64,000 nucleotides of DNA, taken from assembly GCA_027045875.1 (NCBI GenBank), contig JALUAG010000077.1, positions 61,228 through 125,227 of the forward strand, given 5' to 3'. The notes below the pieces were generated by a model that saw only the letters and a list, made by a program, of their open reading frames with translations, was not told the origin of the DNA and ran no database searches. The position numbers and the translations under genes are program-made. The DNA comes from Alphaproteobacteria bacterium (GTDB lineage: Bacteria; Pseudomonadota; Alphaproteobacteria; Geminicoccales; Geminicoccaceae). This document shows positions 40,321-48,876 of this stretch, piece by piece. How positions within the stretch are numbered: position 1 is the first letter of the stretch; each line of letters opens with the position of its first letter.

Positions 40321-40357
40321 GCACGATCCCGGCGGATCCAGTCCGCCGGGACCGTGC
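40321..40357 (-). terminator. Strong 16-bp hairpin after the EF-hand lipoprotein gene
   Basis: Arms at 40321-40336 and 40342-40357 pair over 16 positions with one mismatch, which is a G-U pair on the minus-strand RNA, around a 5-base loop. It begins 27 bases past the lipoprotein stop and is well placed to end that transcript. The following minus-strand sequence is CGTTAAAACC, so the U-run is weak and termination is inferred. Confidence 0.55.
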
Positions 40358-40383
40358 AGCGCGCCCGTGAAGGGGGTCGGGCG

Positions 40384-41103
40384 TCAGACGTTCATGCCTT
40401 CGCCCTTCATCATGAACATCATGTGCTGGCGCGCGGCGGCGAGACCGCCCTCGCCCTTTTCCCAGCTCACGGTGCCGTCGCCGTTGGCGTCCACGCCGGC
40501 GATCAGGGCGCCTGCGAGCTCCTGGATGCGCGCCACGAGCGGCGTGGCTTCCGACGCGCTACCGGCGGCCATCACCTTCTCGCCGAGCTCGACGATCTGC
40601 TGGCAGCGGGCGACCGTGTTCTCGGCGCTGGTCGCGACATGGACGGCATGCAGCTTGACGTTGTCCGAAGCGCCTTCGCTCTGGGCCGCGAGGCCGACAT
40701 GCTTGGCGACCCCGGATGCGGCCTTGACGACGCCGTAGCCGAGGCCGGGTCCTTTCGGCACGGCCGAAGGATCGCAGGCGTTCACGACATGGCCGACATG
40801 GAGCCGGATCCAGTCGAGATCCTCGGGCTTCTTCATCGCCAGTTCCGCATGCTGGATCGCGACCCTGGCTTCGGCCTCCGCCGTCGGCAGCAGCCCCATT
40901 CTGTCGGGCGTGTCGTTCCAGCTCATCATCACATGGCCGATATGGACGTGTGCCATGTTCTTCTGGGCGGGCGTCGCGGCCTTGGCCGTCGCCCTGGCGT
41001 CGGGGTCCTGATAGCCCGTATCGCCGCCGCCGTATCCCATCTGCTGACAGCCGGCGAGCGCCGCCAGCGACAGGCCGGCGACCGCAAGAAGCGATTTGCG
41101 CAT
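40384..41103 (-). CDS. Lipoprotein with repeated histidine motifs and an EF-hand
   Basis: A 239-residue secreted lipoprotein (lipobox LAALAGC19). The mature part has three similar segments, each an H-x-H/H-x-x-H-V pattern: MAHVHIGHVMMSW, IRLHVGHVVNAC and VKLHAVHVATSAE. Near the C-terminus a canonical EF-hand loop, DANGDGTVSWEK (about 205-216), should bind calcium. I know no named family for it. The regularly spaced histidines could bind metal or haem. I choose the internal ATG at 41103 because it gives a proper signal peptide. It is monocistronic with a hairpin terminator. Confidence 0.8.
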   Translation of the reverse strand: MRKSLLAVAGLSLAALAGCQQMGYGGGDTGYQDPDARATAKAATPAQKNMAHVHIGHVMMSWNDTPDRMGLLPTAEAEARVAIQHAELAMKKPEDLDWIRLHVGHVVNACDPSAVPKGPGLGYGVVKAASGVAKHVGLAAQSEGASDNVKLHAVHVATSAENTVARCQQIVELGEKVMAAGSASEATPLVARIQELAGALIAGVDANGDGTVSWEKGEGGLAAARQHMMFMMKGEGMNV

Positions 41104-41182
41104 GGTAGCGTTCCCTTCCTGATGGCCCGTTGTCGCGCGCATCGCGTTGTTCGCGACGCATCGGAGGCGAGATTTTCCTGCC

Positions 41183-41953
41183 TCACTCGCCTTCGGTGGG
41201 AATATTGAGCACGGTTCCGCAATGCTTGCAATGCACGGCGTCGGGATCGTGAAGACGCAGACCGCAGCGCGGACAGGCGTGTTCCACCTTGGGCGGGCGG
41301 AACAGGGTCTGGGCCAGACGGATGAACAGCGAGATGCCGACGATCATGATCAGGACGGTGAGCAGGCGGCCGCCGCTGCCCACCGGCACGATGTCGCCGA
41401 AGCCTGTCGTGGTGAGCGCGGTGACGGTGAAATAGAGGGCGTCGAGATAGTTGCGGATGCCGGGATTGATTTCCGCCTGACTGACGTAGACGACGGCACT
41501 CATGACGAAGACGAACACGAACAGGTCGAGACCGTGCTGCAGCGAACGATAGTGGCGCTGCACGAACAGCGACTGGCGGCGCAGTCGCCCCAGCAGGTGA
41601 TAGGAACGCAGCAGGCGGACGGCGCGCAGGACGCGCAGGAAGGCGAAGTTCTCCACGACCGCCGGCAGCAGCAGGGCGGCGATCACCAGCATGTCGGCGA
41701 GCGAGCTCGGCAGCAGAAGATGACGCCGGATCTCGGGCGCGGCCAGGGTGCGGGCGAGGAATTCCACCAGCAGGAGGAGACCGAGCGCGAACTCGAGCCC
41801 GGGGACCCAGGGCGCGGTGCCGGTGAAGGTGACCACCACGAAGAACAGGATGGTGGCGAGATCGAACGCCAGCAGCAGCAGATTGAAGGCCGCCGCCCGC
41901 GGATCGGCGCCGTAGTAGAGTTCCCGCAGCCTGGCCCGCAGATGGTCGAGCAC
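41183..41953 (-). CDS. Voltage-gated-type potassium channel with C-terminal zinc ribbon
   Basis: A 256-residue six-helix ion channel. S4 carries regularly spaced arginines (FLRVLRAVRLLRSYHLLGRLRR), the pore helix leads to a selectivity filter TTTGFGD (181-187), and S6 follows. After S6 there is a short CxxC-N11-CxxC zinc ribbon (cysteines about 227, 230, 242, 245), which is unusual for a channel. I take a GTG at 41953 after GGGACGGGG; a TTG at 42010 would add 19 unconserved residues. The GFGD filter rather than GYGD still fits potassium channels. Confidence 0.88.
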   Translation of the reverse strand: MLDHLRARLRELYYGADPRAAAFNLLLLAFDLATILFFVVVTFTGTAPWVPGLEFALGLLLLVEFLARTLAAPEIRRHLLLPSSLADMLVIAALLLPAVVENFAFLRVLRAVRLLRSYHLLGRLRRQSLFVQRHYRSLQHGLDLFVFVFVMSAVVYVSQAEINPGIRNYLDALYFTVTALTTTGFGDIVPVGSGGRLLTVLIMIVGISLFIRLAQTLFRPPKVEHACPRCGLRLHDPDAVHCKHCGTVLNIPTEGE

Positions 41954-42128
41954 GCCCCGTCCCCGTTTCCCAGACGGGCGGAGGAGAGAGGTCCGGGCCC
42001 GTGCCGTCAAGCCCGCCGGGCCGATCGTTCCCCGCCGACGGTGCCGATCCCTTCGAAGACCACCCGGACAAGCTCCTTCCGGGAGTCGGGATACCCCGCC
42101 GGGACGGATGGCCCGCGCACCTCCGGCT

Positions 42129-42800
42129 TCAGGCCCATGCCTCGAGGTCGAGATAGAAGGCGAGCCAGATCGACCACAGCCCCAGCGCCACCAGCACGAG
42201 ACCGGCGACCACCGGCGCCCGCCGGGAGAAGACGGCGATGCGATCGAGGAAGGTGCGCAGCGGCCGCCAGACGACGGCCACCGTCAGCGGCAGCGACAGG
42301 GCGAGCCCGAACAGCGCGAGCGAGACGAACCCCTCGAGGATCGCCGCGCCGCTCGCCCCGCCGGCGGCCGCCACGCCCAGGAGAGCGAAGATCAGCGGCG
42401 CCGCACAGGCGGGGATGTTGAGGCCGAAAATGAGCCCCAGGGTGACCGCGCCGCGGCCTCCCTCGGCCCGCGCGAGGCTCGGCCCCAGGGCGCGCAGCAG
42501 CGGACCGAGTCGCCCGCTCAGCTGGAGGATGCCGATCACCGCATAGGCGGTACCGAGCACCACCCACATCGCCTTCTGGAAGCCGATGAAGGTTTGGCCG
42601 ACGAGGGCGGCAGTGGCGCCGAGGGTGCCGATCAGCAGCATGCGGGCGATCATGAAGACCGTCACCTGCAGCAGCTTCTCCCCGGCCGGTTTGCCCTCGA
42701 GGAAACGGATGAAGAGGAAGCTGGATCCGAGCGAGCAGGGTTCGACGAAGCCGAGCAGGCCGAGGCCGACGGGCAGCGCCACGAACATCAGGGGCTCCAT
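42129..42800 (-). CDS. CcdA/DsbD-type membrane thiol-disulfide transporter
   Basis: A 223-residue six-helix protein of the CcdA/DsbD transmembrane family that carries reducing power across the inner membrane. The paired redox cysteines are C22 in FVEPCSLGSS and C132 in LNIPACAAPL, the expected positions in helices 1 and 4. It could support cytochrome c maturation or periplasmic thiol repair, but no partner thioredoxin is encoded next to it. It has an ATG at 42800 and lies about 175 bp from the channel gene on the same strand. Confidence 0.88.
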   Translation of the reverse strand: MEPLMFVALPVGLGLLGFVEPCSLGSSFLFIRFLEGKPAGEKLLQVTVFMIARMLLIGTLGATAALVGQTFIGFQKAMWVVLGTAYAVIGILQLSGRLGPLLRALGPSLARAEGGRGAVTLGLIFGLNIPACAAPLIFALLGVAAAGGASGAAILEGFVSLALFGLALSLPLTVAVVWRPLRTFLDRIAVFSRRAPVVAGLVLVALGLWSIWLAFYLDLEAWA

Positions 42801-42946
42801 CGCTCAGCACCTTCCGTCGGTCGTCACCGCCTCGCCGGGATCCACCGCCCGGCCCATGGTCGTCCAGGTCATGCCCCCACCCTCGCCGCCCTTCCGCCCC
42901 CGAAGCTTAGTCCGCAGTCGAAGCCGGCCAAGGGCGGCACGCCGGT

Positions 42947-43567
42947 TCAGCTCAGCGGCAGCATCACATGCGCGCGATAACCGGGCCTCTCCGCGAGCCG
43001 CGCGAACCAGCGCTCGAGATGGGGGAGCTCCGGCCGCGGCACCTCGAGGTTGCGGTAGCGCCAGTAGGCGCAACCCACCGGAATGTCGCCCATGGTGAGC
43101 CGGTCGCCGCCGACGAAGGGACGGTCGGCGAGATGGTCGTCGAGAATGCGCCAGACGGGACCGATCGCCCGCGCCGCCCGGTCAATGGCCGACGGGTCGC
43201 GCTCGTCGGCCGGGGTGCGCACGAGCCCCCAGAAGATGGGGCGCAGGAGGGGCGCGAGCTCGGTGAGCTGCCAGTCCATCCAGCGGTCCGCCTCGGCACG
43301 GGTCGCCGGCGGTTCGGGCCACAGACTTCCGGCGCCGTAGGCGGCCGCCAGATAGCGTACGATCGCGTTCGATTCCCAGACCACGGTTTCCCCGTCCCGG
43401 ATGACCGGGATCTTGCGGTTGGGGTTGAGTCTCCCGTATTCGGGCGTGTCCAGTCCGCCGAAGGCGCCGCCGGCGTCGATGCGCTCGTGGGCGAGGTCCA
43501 GTTCGGCGATCGTCCACATCACCTTCTGCACGTTGATGGAATTCGGTCGCCCCCAGACACGGATCAT
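42947..43567 (-). CDS. Glutathione S-transferase family protein
   Basis: A 206-residue cytosolic GST with an N-terminal thioredoxin-like domain (VWGRPNSINVQKVMW, probable catalytic Ser10; IPVIRDGETVVWESNAIVRYL with the conserved E-S glutathione contact) and a C-terminal helical domain (LTMGDIPVGCAYWRYRNL). The ATG at 43567 follows GGGGGAGA. It is divergent from the gnd gene. The substrate is unknown. Confidence 0.9.
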   Translation of the reverse strand: MIRVWGRPNSINVQKVMWTIAELDLAHERIDAGGAFGGLDTPEYGRLNPNRKIPVIRDGETVVWESNAIVRYLAAAYGAGSLWPEPPATRAEADRWMDWQLTELAPLLRPIFWGLVRTPADERDPSAIDRAARAIGPVWRILDDHLADRPFVGGDRLTMGDIPVGCAYWRYRNLEVPRPELPHLERWFARLAERPGYRAHVMLPLS

Positions 43568-43700
43568 CCTCGTCTCCCCCGCTCTCGGCCCGGACCGCGC
43601 CTCGGCGGCCCCGGAACCGGTGCGTTCCCCGTTGCGCCACCGTTGCGGAGCGGCATCGCCCTCACCATAACCAAGACAGACTTCGAGGAACATTCGACAG

Positions 43701-45092
43701 ATGAGTTTCGACCTGGCAATCGTCGGCCTCGGCGTGATCGGCGCCAATCTCGCCCTCAACATGCTCGAGCACGGCATCCGCCCCGTCTGTTTCGACCAGG
43801 CGCCGTGCAAGCTCGACCGCTGTCGGCGCGAGGGCGTGGCCGTCGCGGAAAGCCTCGAAGCGGCCGTCTCGCGGCTGTCGCGACCGCGCATCCTCCTCCT
43901 CTGCCTGCCCGCGGGTCCCACGGTCGATCACGTGATCCGCCGCCTGCGGCCGCTCCTCGAGGCGGGCGACGTGATCGTCGATGCCGGCAACTCGCATTTC
44001 GCGGACACCATGAAGCGCGCCCGCGAGCTGCAGACGGTCGGGATCGGCTTCGTCGGTCTCGGCCTTTCGGGCGGCGCCAGCGGCGCCCGCCACGGCGCCT
44101 CCTTCATGGCCGGTGGCAGCAGTGCGGCCTGGCGCACCGTGCGCCCCTATTTCCTGGCCGTCGCGGCGCGCGCCGAGGGCCGACCCTGCGCCGCCTGGCT
44201 CGGCCCCGACGGTGCCGGCCATTTCGCCAAGATGGTCCACAACGGCATCGAATACGCCCTCATGGAGCTGATCGCCGAGGTCCACGCCTTTCTGGAGCGG
44301 CTGCTCGGCTACGGCCCGGAAGAGGCGGCGGCCCTGTTCGGACGCTGGAACGAGGGCGAGCTCGGCTCCTATCTGCTGGAGATCACCGGCAACATCCTGC
44401 GGCGCGATGATCCCATCACCGGACGACCGGTGCTCGAGGTGGTCGAGGACGCGGTCCGGCACAAGGGCACCGGCAAATGGGCCGCGATCGCCGCCCTGGA
44501 GCTCGGCGTCGCCGCCCCGACCCTGATCGAGGGTTTCGCGGCCCGACTGGTGTCCGCCGACCTGCGGGGACGACGGGCGCGGGGCTCCGGCTGGCCGGAG
44601 GCGAAGGTGGAGAAGCCGGACCCCGAAACCGTGGCGCCGATCCTCGAGCGGGCGCTGCTCGCCGCTTCCATCGCCGCCTTCACCCAGGGGTTCGACCTCA
44701 TGGCCGCGGGCAGCCGCCGCCACGGCTGGAAGACCGACCTCGCGCGTCTCGCCCGGGTCTGGCGGGGCGGCTGCATCATCCGCGCACGGCTGCTCGACCG
44801 CTTCGTCACGGCCCTCGCCCACCGTCCCAAGGAAGGCGGTGTCCTGGCCGCACCCTGGTTCGCCGAACGGCTACGGGGATCGGTGGCCGAACTGCGCCGC
44901 ACCGTCGGTTTCGCCGCCCGTGCCGGCCTGCCGGTGCCCTGTCTCGCATCGGCGCTGGTGTGGCTGGAGATGATGCACGCGCCTCGCCTCCACACGGCCC
45001 TCGTGCAGGCCCAGCGCGACTATTTCGGTGCCCATGGCATCCGCCGCACGGACCGGCCCGGCTGCTACCACATCGACGGTACCCGTGTCTGA
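43701..45092 (+). CDS. gnd: 6-phosphogluconate dehydrogenase (decarboxylating)
   Basis: A 463-residue enzyme converting 6-phosphogluconate to ribulose-5-phosphate, CO2 and NAD(P)H. The Rossmann motif is VGLGVIGANLALNM (8-21), and IVDAGNSHFADT is the coenzyme-domain loop. The catalytic region KMVHNGIEYALMELIAE contains the Lys, Asn and Glu. The substrate loop reads SGGASGARHGASFMAGG, where most homologues have SGGEEGARxGPSxMPGG, so its Glu and Pro are replaced. The end QRDYFGAHGIRRTDRPG is normal. It overlaps the gluconokinase gene, forming a gluconate-utilising pair. Confidence 0.93.
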   Translation: MSFDLAIVGLGVIGANLALNMLEHGIRPVCFDQAPCKLDRCRREGVAVAESLEAAVSRLSRPRILLLCLPAGPTVDHVIRRLRPLLEAGDVIVDAGNSHFADTMKRARELQTVGIGFVGLGLSGGASGARHGASFMAGGSSAAWRTVRPYFLAVAARAEGRPCAAWLGPDGAGHFAKMVHNGIEYALMELIAEVHAFLERLLGYGPEEAAALFGRWNEGELGSYLLEITGNILRRDDPITGRPVLEVVEDAVRHKGTGKWAAIAALELGVAAPTLIEGFAARLVSADLRGRRARGSGWPEAKVEKPDPETVAPILERALLAASIAAFTQGFDLMAAGSRRHGWKTDLARLARVWRGGCIIRARLLDRFVTALAHRPKEGGVLAAPWFAERLRGSVAELRRTVGFAARAGLPVPCLASALVWLEMMHAPRLHTALVQAQRDYFGAHGIRRTDRPGCYHIDGTRV

Positions 45093-45612
45093 ACCCGTAA
45101 CGATCCTGCTCATGGGGGTCACCAGCACCGGCAAGACGACGGTCGGCAGGCTGCTCGCCGAGCGCACCGGCTGGCGGTTCGCCGAGGGCGATGCCTACCA
45201 CCCGGCCGCGAACGTGGCCAAGATGCGAAGCGGCATTCCGCTCGAGGACGAGGATCGCTGGCCGTGGCTCGCCGCCATCGCCCGGGACATCGCGGCCTGG
45301 CGGCGGGCCGGGGAATCGGCGATCGTCACCTGCTCGGCCCTGAAACGCGCCTACCGGGAGGTGCTGCGGCGGGCGGGGCCCTTGCGTTTCGTGCATCTCA
45401 CGGGCGACCCCGAGCTGCTCGCCGCCCGCATCGCGGCGCGACGCGGACACTACATGCCCCCTTCGCTTCTCCCCTCGCAGCTCGCGACCCTCGAACCGCC
45501 CGAGAGCGAGCCCGATGTGGTGACCTTCGACGTCGCACCACCACCGGCCGAGATCGCGTCCGCGATCCTGTCCCGTCTCGGTATCCCGGACCGCGACCCG
45601 CGCGCCTCGTGA
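45085..45612 (+). CDS. gntK: Gluconokinase
   Basis: A 175-residue GntK-family kinase that phosphorylates gluconate with ATP. The P-loop is MGVTSTGKTTVG, followed by the gluconate-binding EGDAYHPAANVAKMRSGIPLEDEDRWPWL and the typical TCSALKRAYREVLR. I start it at a GTG (45085) within the last codons of gnd, an 8-base overlap, because homology starts right there. Its product is the substrate of the gnd enzyme. Confidence 0.94.
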   Translation: MSEPVTILLMGVTSTGKTTVGRLLAERTGWRFAEGDAYHPAANVAKMRSGIPLEDEDRWPWLAAIARDIAAWRRAGESAIVTCSALKRAYREVLRRAGPLRFVHLTGDPELLAARIAARRGHYMPPSLLPSQLATLEPPESEPDVVTFDVAPPPAEIASAILSRLGIPDRDPRAS

Positions 45613-45700
45613 GCGGGAGCGACGACGTCGCGGCTGGCTGGTTTCTTCCGCAACGGGGTGCTAGGAGGAGCCAAAACGGAGACCTTTCCGGGAGCCGGGA

Positions 45701-47353
45701 ATGGGAAGCTACCGTTACCCCCGTTACGAATACCGCCCGACGCCCGATGCGACGGCGGCGCGGCCGGTCGAGCACGAGACCGTGGTAGTGGGCGCCGGCC
45801 CGGTGGGGCTCGCCTTCGCCCTCGACATGGCGCAGCGGGGACGACGGGTGCTGCTGCTCGACGAGGACGACACGGTGAGCGTGGGCTCGCGCGCGATCTG
45901 CTGGTCGAAGCGCACCCTGGAGATCATGGACCGTCTGGGACTGGGCGACCGCCTGCTGGGCAAGGGCGTGCTCTGGAACACCGGCCGCGTGTTCTTCCGC
46001 GACCGCGAAATCTACCACTTCGACCTGCTGCCCGAGACCGGTCACCGGATGCCGGCCTTCATCAACCTGCAGCAGTACTATTTCGAGGAGTTCGCGATCG
46101 ACGCGGTCCTCGCCCATCCCTCCATCGAGCTGCGGTTCCGGAGCCGCGTGACGGCGATCGAGCCGGGACCGGACGGCGTGCTGCTGACGGTGGAGAGCCC
46201 GCAGGGCACCTACCGGCTGCACGCGTCGTGGCTCATCGCCTGCGACGGCGCGCGCAGCAGCCTGCGCCGCCACATGGGACTCGCCTTCCGCGGCAAGGTG
46301 TTCGAGGACCGGTTCCTCATTACCGACGTGCAGATGCAGGCGGATTTCCCGGCCGAGCGCTGGTTCTGGTTCGAGCCGCCCTTCCACGAGGGTCAGTCGG
46401 CGCTCCTGCACAAACAGGCCGACAACGTCTGGCGCATCGATCTCCAGCTCGGCTGGGACGCCGACCCCGAGGAGGAGAAGCGGCCCGAACGGGTGGTCCC
46501 CCGCCTGCGGGCGATGCTGGGCGAGGACCGGCCGTTCGAGATCGAGTGGATCAGCGTCTACACCTTCCAGTGCCGGCAGCTCGAACGCTTCCGCCACGGT
46601 CGCGTGATCTTCGCCGGCGATGCCGCGCATCAGGTCTCGCCCTTCGGCGCCCGCGGCGGCAACGGCGGCATCCAGGACACCGACAATCTGGCCTGGAAGC
46701 TGGCCCTGGTGCAGGAAGGCGTGGCGCCCGAGAGCCTGCTCGACAGCTACGACGTCGAGCGCGGGGCGGCGACCGACGAGAACATCCTCAATTCCACCCG
46801 CTCCACCGATTTCATCACGCCCAAGGGCGAGGCCAGCCGGGCCTTCCGCGACGCCGTCCTGCAGCTCTCGGAGCGCTTTCCCTTCGCCCGCCGCTTCGTC
46901 AACAGCGGCCGGCTCTCGGTGCCGGCGGTCTACGACGGCTCGCCCCTCAACGGACCGGACCGGGGCGATTTCCCCGCCGCCATGCGGCCCGGCAGCCCGT
47001 GTACGGACGCGCCGGTACGTTGCGGCGGGACGGAGGGATGGCTCCTCCACCAGCTGGGGCGGGAGTTCACGCTCCTGCTGTGCCCGCCGGCCGGCACCGA
47101 ACCGCGGGTGGCGGCGGCCGAGGCCGCCGACGCCCTCAGCGACGCGGGTCTCGGGGTGGCGGTCAAGACCATCGGCGGGGACCCCGCATGCGACATCGTC
47201 GACCACCGGGGCGTGGCCACCGCCCGCTACGCGCTCGCACCCGGCACCGCCTATCTGATCCGGCCGGATCAGCATGTGGCCGCCCGCTGGCGGACGTTCG
47301 CACGGGACGAGGCACGCGCCGCACTCGCAAGGGCCATCGGTCGGGAGGTGTGA
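45701..47353 (+). CDS. FAD-dependent aromatic monooxygenase (MhpA/PheA-like)
   Basis: A 550-residue class A flavoprotein hydroxylase. The FAD motif is VVGAGPVGLAFALDM (about 29-43), the DG motif is IACDGARSSLRR, and the GD motif is VIFAGDAAHQVSPFGARGGNGGIQDTDNLAWKLA. A C-terminal thioredoxin-like extension follows residue 430. The family hydroxylates phenolic or similar aromatic substrates with NAD(P)H and O2. It is 1 bp from a DUF2783 gene, a frequent partner. The substrate is unknown. Confidence 0.9.
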   Translation: MGSYRYPRYEYRPTPDATAARPVEHETVVVGAGPVGLAFALDMAQRGRRVLLLDEDDTVSVGSRAICWSKRTLEIMDRLGLGDRLLGKGVLWNTGRVFFRDREIYHFDLLPETGHRMPAFINLQQYYFEEFAIDAVLAHPSIELRFRSRVTAIEPGPDGVLLTVESPQGTYRLHASWLIACDGARSSLRRHMGLAFRGKVFEDRFLITDVQMQADFPAERWFWFEPPFHEGQSALLHKQADNVWRIDLQLGWDADPEEEKRPERVVPRLRAMLGEDRPFEIEWISVYTFQCRQLERFRHGRVIFAGDAAHQVSPFGARGGNGGIQDTDNLAWKLALVQEGVAPESLLDSYDVERGAATDENILNSTRSTDFITPKGEASRAFRDAVLQLSERFPFARRFVNSGRLSVPAVYDGSPLNGPDRGDFPAAMRPGSPCTDAPVRCGGTEGWLLHQLGREFTLLLCPPAGTEPRVAAAEAADALSDAGLGVAVKTIGGDPACDIVDHRGVATARYALAPGTAYLIRPDQHVAARWRTFARDEARAALARAIGREV

Positions 47354-47354
47354 G

Positions 47355-47561
47355 ATGACGGAGGGGCTCGCCGACGACCTGCGGATCGAAGGCGTCGACG
47401 ACATCTATGCCGAGCTCATCGAGGCGCACCGCGGCCTCGACGCCGAGCAGAGCCTGCGCTTCGACGCCCGGCTGATCCTGCTCCTGATCAACCAGATCGG
47501 CGACCAGCGGATCGTGCGGGAAGCGATCCGCGCCGCTCGCGAGGCGGAACCCCCCTCCTAG
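47355..47561 (+). CDS. DUF2783 family small protein
   Basis: A 68-residue acidic, helical protein ([21 protein letters not shown], then [18 protein letters not shown] [16 protein letters not shown]). I recognise it as DUF2783, a family of unknown function usually encoded directly after FAD-dependent hydroxylases, as here. It may be a subunit or regulator of the monooxygenase. The ATG at 47355 lies 1 bp after the monooxygenase stop codon. The last 4 bases overlap the convergent gpmA gene. Confidence 0.82.
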   Translation: MTEGLADDLRIEGVDDIYAELIEAHRGLDAEQSLRFDARLILLLINQIGDQRIVREAIRAAREAEPPS

Positions 47562-48271
47562 CCGGCGGCGCCGGAGGTTTCCTCCTCTTCGCCGAGAATG
47601 CGCCGCTCCCGCAGCCGCAGCTCCTCGTCGAAGACGTAGAGATAGGGCACGCCCGTCGGCAGCTCGAAGCGGATGATCTCCTCGGGGGTCATGCCCTCGA
47701 TGTGCATGATCATCGAGCGCAGCGAGTTGCCGTGCGCCGCCACCAGCACCGTTTCCCCACGGGCCAGACGGGGCTCGATGCGCTCGCGGTAGTAGGGCAG
47801 CGTCCGGGCCGCCGTCATCTCGAGGCTCTCGCCGCCGGGCGGCGGCACGTCGTAGCTGCGACGCCAGATGTGCACCTGCTCGGCGCCGAAGACGGCCCGC
47901 GCCCGGTCCTTGTTCATGCCCTGGAGGTCGCCGTAGTAGCGCTCGTTGACGGCCTCGGCGACAAAGACCTCGAGCTCCTCCGCATCCTCCTCGCTCTCCT
48001 GACGGTGGCCGTACCAGGGCGACGCGTTTTCGTGCACCACCCGGTAGACCGGACAGCGGCGGTTGCGCTTCAGGATTTCGTAGAGAGTGTGCTGGGCGCG
48101 GATGAGGGTGGAAGTGAAGGCGACGTCGAAGCGCACCTCGGCCAGCAGTTCGCCGGCCCGTTGCGCCTCGGCCACTCCCTTCGGGCTCAGCGACACGTCG
48201 ATCCAGCCGGTGAACCGGTTCTGGAGATTCCAGACCGACTGGCCGTGACGCACCAGATAGAGACGCCCCAT
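47558..48271 (-). CDS. gpmA: 2,3-bisphosphoglycerate-dependent phosphoglycerate mutase
   Basis: A 237-residue glycolytic enzyme interconverting 3- and 2-phosphoglycerate. The catalytic [18 protein letters not shown] contains the phosphorylated His (H9), followed by [12 protein letters not shown] and [12 protein letters not shown]. The second His is in AAHGNSLRS. Length matches the family. It lies 1 bp after ubiX on the same strand. Confidence 0.95.
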   Translation of the reverse strand: MGRLYLVRHGQSVWNLQNRFTGWIDVSLSPKGVAEAQRAGELLAEVRFDVAFTSTLIRAQHTLYEILKRNRRCPVYRVVHENASPWYGHRQESEEDAEELEVFVAEAVNERYYGDLQGMNKDRARAVFGAEQVHIWRRSYDVPPPGGESLEMTAARTLPYYRERIEPRLARGETVLVAAHGNSLRSMIMHIEGMTPEEIIRFELPTGVPYLYVFDEELRLRERRILGEEEETSGAAG

Positions 48272-48272
48272 C

Positions 48273-48854
48273 TCATTCTCCTCCTTCGTCTTCGGGAGCC
48301 CGCCAGGGCGGGGTCAGATCGTTGGCGATGCCGAACAGATCGAGCACCCGGCCGAGGGTGTGGTCGACCATCTCGGCGATGGTCGCCGGACGGGCGTAGA
48401 AGGCCGGCAGCGGCGGCATGACGATCGCGCCCGCCTCGGTCGCCCGCAGCATGTTGCGCAGATGGACGAGGCTGAGCGGCGTCTCGCGCACCAGCAGCAC
48501 GAGCCGCCGCCGCTCCTTGAGGGTCACGTCGGCCGCGCGGATCAGGAGGTTGTCGGCGAGCCCGGTGGCGATGGCGGCGAGGCTGCGCATGGAGCAGGGG
48601 GCCACCACCATGCCGAGGGTGGCGAAGCCGCCGCTGGCGATGCGGGCGCCGATGTCCTGCAGCGGATAGACCCGGTCGGCCAGCGTCCGCACCTCCTGCA
48701 CCGTGCGGTCGAGCTCGTAGCCGATGGTGGTGGCGGCCGGCCGGGTCAGCACGAGATGCGTCTCGACGGGCAGATCGCGCAGCACCTCGAGCAGGCGCAC
48801 CCCGTAGATCACACCGGTGGCACCGGTGATGCCGACGATCAGCCGCGCCGTCAC
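48273..48854 (-). CDS. ubiX: UbiX family flavin prenyltransferase
   Basis: A 193-residue flavin prenyltransferase that makes prenylated FMN, the cofactor of UbiD-type decarboxylases. The FMN-binding start [19 protein letters not shown] is clear, as are [50 protein letters not shown] and the C-terminal [13 protein letters not shown]. The start is a GTG at 48854 after GGGGAGGG. It lies 22 bp downstream of znuB and just before gpmA, so it may share their transcript. Confidence 0.94.
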   Translation of the reverse strand: MTARLIVGITGATGVIYGVRLLEVLRDLPVETHLVLTRPAATTIGYELDRTVQEVRTLADRVYPLQDIGARIASGGFATLGMVVAPCSMRSLAAIATGLADNLLIRAADVTLKERRRLVLLVRETPLSLVHLRNMLRATEAGAIVMPPLPAFYARPATIAEMVDHTLGRVLDLFGIANDLTPPWRAPEDEGGE

Positions 48855-48876
48855 CCTTTCCCTCCCCGAGACCGTT

